9,106 bases of DNA, taken from NCBI GenBank assembly GCA_902805985.1, contig CADCUW010000682.1, positions 1 to 9,106 of the forward strand, read 5' to 3'. A model generated the notes under the pieces. That model saw nothing but the letters and a program-made list of their open reading frames with translations. It ran no database searches and had not been told where the DNA came from. How positions within the stretch are numbered: the stretch's first letter is position 1; each line of letters starts with the position of its first letter. Both the position numbers and the translations under genes were made by a program. Below are positions 6,045 through 9,106 of this stretch, in pieces. Source of the DNA: an uncultured Rubrobacteraceae bacterium (GTDB taxonomy: Bacteria; Actinomycetota; Rubrobacteria; Rubrobacterales; Rubrobacteraceae).

Positions 6045-6902
6045 TTGTCCCTCAAAGAAGAGCCCGCCGCCGCACCTGCGGGCGGTAGTGAATCGTCCCG
6101 CCGAAGCCGGCGGCTGGAGAGGTTGCGCACCAGGTACGGGCCGTGGGCGGTCGTAACCGGGGCCTCCTCGGGCATAGGCCGCGAGACGGCCCTCGTGCTG
6201 GCCGAGGCGGGGCTGAACCTCGTCCTCGTGGCGCAGAGTCGAGGAGCGCTGGAGAAGATGGCGGCAGACCTCGCCTCCCGGCACGGGATCGAGGCCCGGG
6301 CCCTCCCGGCCGACCTGGCGCCCGGGACGGGCGCGGAGGAGGTGGAGTGGGCCATCCGCGACCTCGACGTCGGCCTGCTCATCGCCGCCGCGGGCTTCGG
6401 CACCTCGGGCCCGTTCCTCGACTCGTCGCTCGAACGGGAGACGGAGATGCTCGACGTCAACTGCCGCGCGCCACTCCGGATGAGCCTGCACTTCGGGCGG
6501 CGGTTCGCGGCGCGCGGGCGCGGCGGGATCGTCTTGATGGGCTCGATCGTGGGCTTGCAGGGCACGCCGAACGCCGCCCACTACGCGGCCACCAAGGCCT
6601 ACGTCCAGACGCTCGCCGAGGCGCTGCACGCGGAGCTGGCACCCCTCGGGGTGGACGTCCTGGCCTCGGCCCCAGGCCCGACGAACAGCGGCTTCGCGGC
6701 CCGCGCCGGGATGCAGATGGGCGCGGCGCTCGGGTCAGCGGAGGTGGCCCGAGAGACCCTCTATGCCCTGGGCCGCAGGTCCATGGCGCTGCCGGGCACG
6801 TTATCCAAGGTGCTCGCCTACTCGCTCGCGCCCCTGCCGCGGTGGGCCCGCGTTCGGATCATGGGCAGGGTGATGGGCGGCATGATCGACCACCGCACGT
6901 AA
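6045..6902 (+). CDS. Short-chain dehydrogenase/reductase (classical SDR)
   Basis: 285 residues. A polar tail of about 30 residues precedes the Rossmann fold. The cofactor motif TGASSGIG lies at 38-45, and catalytic residues are Asn139 (DVNC), Ser167 (GSIVG), Tyr180 and Lys184 (YAATK). The usual NAG motif reads AAG (115-117), which occurs in a subfamily of predicted oxidoreductases related to YqjQ/DltE. Arg66 after the second strand (VAQSR) would suit NADP(H), weakly. The last 35 residues are hydrophobic and basic, possibly a membrane-touching or substrate-cap region. Third gene of the operon, probably acting on the same hydrophobic molecule as the Fe-S/SCP2 protein; substrate unknown. The gene ends 54 bases before the convergent acyl-CoA dehydrogenase gene, and that gap shows no clear terminator. 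Confidence 0.92.
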   Translation: MSLKEEPAAAPAGGSESSRRSRRLERLRTRYGPWAVVTGASSGIGRETALVLAEAGLNLVLVAQSRGALEKMAADLASRHGIEARALPADLAPGTGAEEVEWAIRDLDVGLLIAAAGFGTSGPFLDSSLERETEMLDVNCRAPLRMSLHFGRRFAARGRGGIVLMGSIVGLQGTPNAAHYAATKAYVQTLAEALHAELAPLGVDVLASAPGPTNSGFAARAGMQMGAALGSAEVARETLYALGRRSMALPGTLSKVLAYSLAPLPRWARVRIMGRVMGGMIDHRT

Positions 6903-6956
6903 CCCGTCCGCTCCTCGCAGGCCGGCGCGGGCGCTGAAGGAGGCCGGGACCCTGGG

Positions 6957-8144
6957 CTACCCGACGACCGGGCGCGAGTCCTCGACGCCGGCCGGTTCCT
7001 CCAAAGCCTCGCCCTGCTCGCGCAGGATGGCGCGGGAGATGACGAGGCGTTGGATCTCGCTGGTCCCCTCGTAGATCTCGGTGACGCGCGCGTCCCGGTA
7101 GTACCGCTCTACCGGGCTCTCGTCCTTCATGTACCCGTACCCGCCAAGTATCTGGACCGCCTCGTTCGTCACCTCGTTCGCGACCTGCGAAGCGTAGAGC
7201 TTGGCGCGGGCCCCCGCCTCGGTTACACGCATCCCCTGGTCCTTCATCCACGCGGCCTCGTGGACCAGCAGCCTCGCGGCCCGGATCTTCGTCTGCATGT
7301 CAGCGAGCTTGAACGCGATGGCCTGGTGCTCGGCGATGGCCTTGCCGAAGGTGGTGCGCCTCGCGGCGTAGCCTGAGGCGTACCGGAAGGCGGCCTCCGC
7401 GATGCCGACTGCCTGGGCGGCTATCCCGATCCTGCCGGGGTCGAGCGTTCCGAGCGCGACCCCGAGCCCCTTCCCCTCTTCCCCGAGCCGGTCCCCTCCG
7501 GGGACGAAGACGTCTTCCAGCAGCACATCGTCGGTGGTAGCGGAGATGACGCCCATCTTCTCTGCGTGCTTGCCGAAAGAGACGCCTTCGGCCTCCATTG
7601 GGACTATGAAGGCCGTAACGCCCTCGGGGGCGCGGGCGAAGAGGATCGTGGTCCCGGCGATGCGTCCGTTCGTGACCCACTGCTTGTGGCCGCTGATGCT
7701 GTACCCGCCTTCGACCTTCTCGGCGGACGTCTCTATGGCGGCGGCGTCCGAGCCCGTCGTGGGTTCGGTAAGGGCGAAGGAGCCGACCCTTTCGCCCCGG
7801 GCGAGCGGCGGCAGCCACTTCGCCTTCTGCTCCTCCGTGCCGAACATCAGGATGGGTAGGGTTCCGGCGCTCGTGTGGACCGCGAGCGTCACGCCTACCC
7901 CGGCGTCGGCCCGGCTGAGCTCTTCGATCAGGAGGCAGTAGGAGAGGAAGTCTGAACCGGCCCCGTCGTACTCCTCCGGCACGCAGAGGCCCATGAAGCC
8001 CATCTCCGAGAGTTTCTCCAGCGTCTCGAACGGGACCCGGTCCTCCCGGTCCAGTGCCGCGGCGTTGGGCGCCACCTCCCCGTCGGCGAACTCGGCGACA
8101 CGGTCCCTGATCTCCTTTTGGTGGACACTCAAATCGAAGTGCAT
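6957..8144 (-). CDS. Acyl-CoA dehydrogenase, short-chain/branched-chain type
   Basis: 395 residues, the standard length of the soluble homotetrameric FAD enzymes that oxidise acyl-CoA to 2-enoyl-CoA and pass electrons to ETF. Signature sequences: FALTEPTTGSDAA (123-135, FAD and substrate contact), WVTNG (156-160), RRTTFGKAI with EHQAIAFKLADMQ (262-284), and ILGGYGY (332-338). The catalytic base is Glu359 in TEIYEGTSEIQR, the position used by short- and medium-chain enzymes, not by the isovaleryl- and long-chain types. Candidates are butyryl-, isobutyryl- or 2-methylbutyryl-CoA dehydrogenase; sequence alone does not choose. The start is ATG 8144 with GGAGGT (8153-8158) upstream. It is monocistronic within the window. 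Its product could handle the butyryl- or isobutyryl-CoA of the mutase coded at the other end. Confidence 0.94.
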   Translation of the reverse strand: MHFDLSVHQKEIRDRVAEFADGEVAPNAAALDREDRVPFETLEKLSEMGFMGLCVPEEYDGAGSDFLSYCLLIEELSRADAGVGVTLAVHTSAGTLPILMFGTEEQKAKWLPPLARGERVGSFALTEPTTGSDAAAIETSAEKVEGGYSISGHKQWVTNGRIAGTTILFARAPEGVTAFIVPMEAEGVSFGKHAEKMGVISATTDDVLLEDVFVPGGDRLGEEGKGLGVALGTLDPGRIGIAAQAVGIAEAAFRYASGYAARRTTFGKAIAEHQAIAFKLADMQTKIRAARLLVHEAAWMKDQGMRVTEAGARAKLYASQVANEVTNEAVQILGGYGYMKDESPVERYYRDARVTEIYEGTSEIQRLVISRAILREQGEALEEPAGVEDSRPVVG

Positions 8145-8241
8145 ACGCGTCTACCTCCGGCACAGTCAGAAGCTTTCGGCATCGAGTTAAACAGAATACA
8201 CCTGTACTGGAATGGTGAGTAGCGTTACGTGGAGGTACGCG

Positions 8242-8460
8242 ATGGTTAGGCTCAACTAAGTGAAACCGGAGCTCATTTCTCTCAAGAACCATCCGGACTA
8301 CAACAAGAGATGGGTACAAGAGAAGATAGCCGAAGATCCTTCCTTGCTTGGCATTGGCGTCCTCGTAGTAAGGGACGCAGAGCGAATTCAGGTACGCGCC
8401 GGACGTCTGGATCTTTTACTTCAAGATCCAAAGACCAATTGGAGTTGTTGGGAGCCTGGC
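8242..8460 (+). pseudogene. Truncated PD-(D/E)XK-like protein gene with nonsense codon 6
   Basis: ATG 8242 has a perfect GGAGGT five bases upstream (8231-8236) but meets TAA after five codons (MVRLN, stop 8257-8259). The same frame then continues from GTG 8260 as KPELISLKNHPDYNKRWVQ...DPSLLGIGVLVVRD..., up to AGRLDLLLQDPKTN (ending about 8439). This matches the N-terminus of a widespread uncharacterised family (HPD-x-N-x-x-W-L-Q ... DPS-L-G-L-G ... AGRLDLLLQDPETN) whose next strand normally holds Y-E-V-E-I-Q, making a PD-(D/E)XK nuclease-like core. Here only the first acidic residue (Asp51 counting from the GTG) is present; the rest, probably more than 100 residues, is missing. After PKTN the frame runs straight into the DUF2442 gene. 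Both the early stop and the truncation indicate a dead gene; the family recognition is from memory. Confidence 0.65.
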
Positions 8461-8730
8461 ATGAGTTCTTTACCGGCGGCTGACGAATGCGTAAAGAATG
8501 TCGCGCTTACCAGCGACGTGTTGAGCGTGGACCTGATGGACGGGCCCACGATCAGCATCCCGATCGCGTGGTACCCACGACTGTTGGAAGCCACCGATGA
8601 GCAGCAGCGGAACTGGACGATTGCTGGCGGCGGCTACGGTATTCACTGGCCGGATGTGGACGAGGACTTGAGCACTGAGGGATTGCTCCGAGGAGCACCC
8701 GCGCCACGTCAACCTTCTGCCAGGACGTAA
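8461..8730 (+). CDS. DUF2442 domain protein
   Basis: 89 residues covering a complete DUF2442 domain: VKNVALTSDVLSVDLMDG (11-28), ISIPIAWYPRLLEAT (31-45), NW-x-I-x-GGGYGIHWPDVDEDLS (51-71), EGLLRGAP (73-80). The function of the family is unknown; many members are encoded beside DUF4160 proteins in pairs that look like toxin-antitoxin modules. No DUF4160 partner is present here. I chose ATG 8461 because GGGAG (8450-8454) lies six bases upstream and because the domain begins just after it. An in-frame longer reading from GTG 8260 (156 residues) would fuse a nuclease-like fragment to the domain; I treat that as an accident of deletion, but a real fusion protein cannot be excluded. Confidence 0.85.
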   Translation: MSSLPAADECVKNVALTSDVLSVDLMDGPTISIPIAWYPRLLEATDEQQRNWTIAGGGYGIHWPDVDEDLSTEGLLRGAPAPRQPSART

Positions 8731-8857
8731 CCTGGTAGTTCTGCCCATGGCTCACTAGAGGTTCTGAACCGCGCAAACGCTCCCTTAACTCAATTCCCCT
8801 TTCCTCCGCGTATAGTGAGCGTAGCCCTCTAGCAGGGCCGCTGGACGGGGCCTGGGC

Positions 8858-8863
8858 TAGAAT
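8858..8863 (+). promoter_or_regulatory. Possible -10 box for the glutamate dehydrogenase gene
   Basis: TAGAAT, a common actinobacterial -10 form, ends 38 bases before the ATG at 8902. No convincing -35 box is found at the usual distance, so this is weak. The rest of the gap 8731-8901 shows another -10-like TATAGT (8811-8816) and a short inverted repeat (8824-8838), but no gene. Confidence 0.25.
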
Positions 8864-8901
8864 GGTCGTGGTGAAAAGGTAACGCGACGGGGAGCGTAGC
8901 G

Positions 8902-9106
8902 ATGCTTGCCAAGGACGAACTTCTCGACAGGGTAGCGGACAGGGTAAGGGAGCAGATGCCCGAGGACCGGGCGACGCCAGCCGAGGAGTTCGCGCGGCAG
9001 TACTACGCCTGGAGCCCGCGCGAAGACCTCGAGGGCCGCTCCCCGATAGACCTCTACGGCGCCGCGATGAGCCAATTCGGCTTCGCGTACCAGCGCCCGC
9101 CCGGTG
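8902..9106 (+). CDS. Large NAD-specific glutamate dehydrogenase, N-terminus (runs off window)
   Basis: 68 codons from ATG 8902, with GGGGAG (8889-8894) seven bases upstream. The visible sequence (DRVADRVREQMPEDRATPAEEFARQYYAWSPREDL...) and especially FARQYY-x-W-x-x-x-EDL-x-GRSP-x-DLYGAAM matches the N-terminal domain of the very large, about 180 kDa (GDH2/Bac_GDH) enzymes of actinobacteria and proteobacteria. These oxidise glutamate to 2-oxoglutarate and ammonia with NAD+, mainly in amino acid catabolism. The catalytic region is outside the window, so completeness cannot be judged. Confidence 0.85.
   Translation, partial: MLAKDELLDRVADRVREQMPEDRATPAEEFARQYYAWSPREDLEGRSPIDLYGAAMSQFGFAYQRPPG

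Noticed and set aside
6903..6956. Terminator between the convergent SDR and acyl-CoA dehydrogenase genes
   Set aside because: GC-rich self-complementary pieces are present but no clean stem followed by a T run on either strand.
8197..8206. TACACCTGTA palindrome upstream of the acyl-CoA dehydrogenase gene
   Set aside because: Only four base pairs of symmetry around a two-base centre, with no second copy; too short to call an operator.
8759..8771. GGTTCTGAACC, looking like a tRNA T-arm relic
   Set aside because: It lacks the T-arm consensus and no acceptor, D or anticodon arm can be formed around it.
8824..8838. GCCCT/AGGGC hairpin before the glutamate dehydrogenase gene
   Set aside because: A five-bp stem with no T tract; could be chance in GC-rich DNA and does not qualify as a terminator.

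Overview
The window is high-GC DNA with actinobacterial codon use: G/C third positions, frequent GTG and TTG starts, and strong GGAGG-type ribosome binding sites. The gene content fits a Rubrobacter-like actinobacterium. That assignment is inference from the overall look and not a database match. No rRNA, tRNA, CRISPR array or transposase was seen.

Layout, left to right: (1) The C-terminal tail of an unidentified gene (to 131), then a decayed gene (about 150-528) whose pieces lie in different frames and end in a HEPN-type R-x4-H motif. (2) A strong hairpin terminator (527-567) for a leftward gene coding a B12-dependent acyl-CoA mutase large subunit (575-2218). Its two specificity residues are those of isobutyryl-CoA mutase, not methylmalonyl-CoA mutase. 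(3) A 5 x 15-bp tandem repeat that overlaps the end of a leftward PadR-family regulator gene (2363-2923). (4) A compact divergent promoter region (2924-3110) with a near-consensus rightward promoter lying inside two ATAT-N8-A(C/T)AT sites that have PadR-operator geometry. (5) A rightward three-gene operon: 14-TM MFS exporter (3111-4610), Fe-S protein with an RdhA/QueG-like body fused to an SCP2 lipid-binding domain (4645-6018), and a short-chain dehydrogenase (6045-6902). (6) A leftward acyl-CoA dehydrogenase (6957-8144). (7) A second degraded accessory locus (8242-8460): the N-terminal third of a PD-(D/E)XK-like protein, interrupted by a stop and joined in frame to an intact DUF2442 gene (8461-8730). 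(8) The first 68 codons of a large NAD-dependent glutamate dehydrogenase (from 8902, running off the window).

How the genes may work together: the mutase (isobutyryl-CoA/butyryl-CoA interconversion) and the acyl-CoA dehydrogenase fit branched-chain amino acid and short-chain acyl-CoA catabolism, and glutamate dehydrogenase fits amino acid catabolism. The central block reads as a PadR-controlled efflux/redox module: a hydrophobic ligand could relieve repression, the MFS protein could export it, and the Fe-S/SCP2 protein and the SDR could reduce or modify it. This module is the best candidate for an undescribed system. The promoter/operator layout and domain order are read from sequence; the function is inference. 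Two decayed defence/toxin-like genes flank the conserved metabolic genes, suggesting that both edges are accessory-gene turnover sites.
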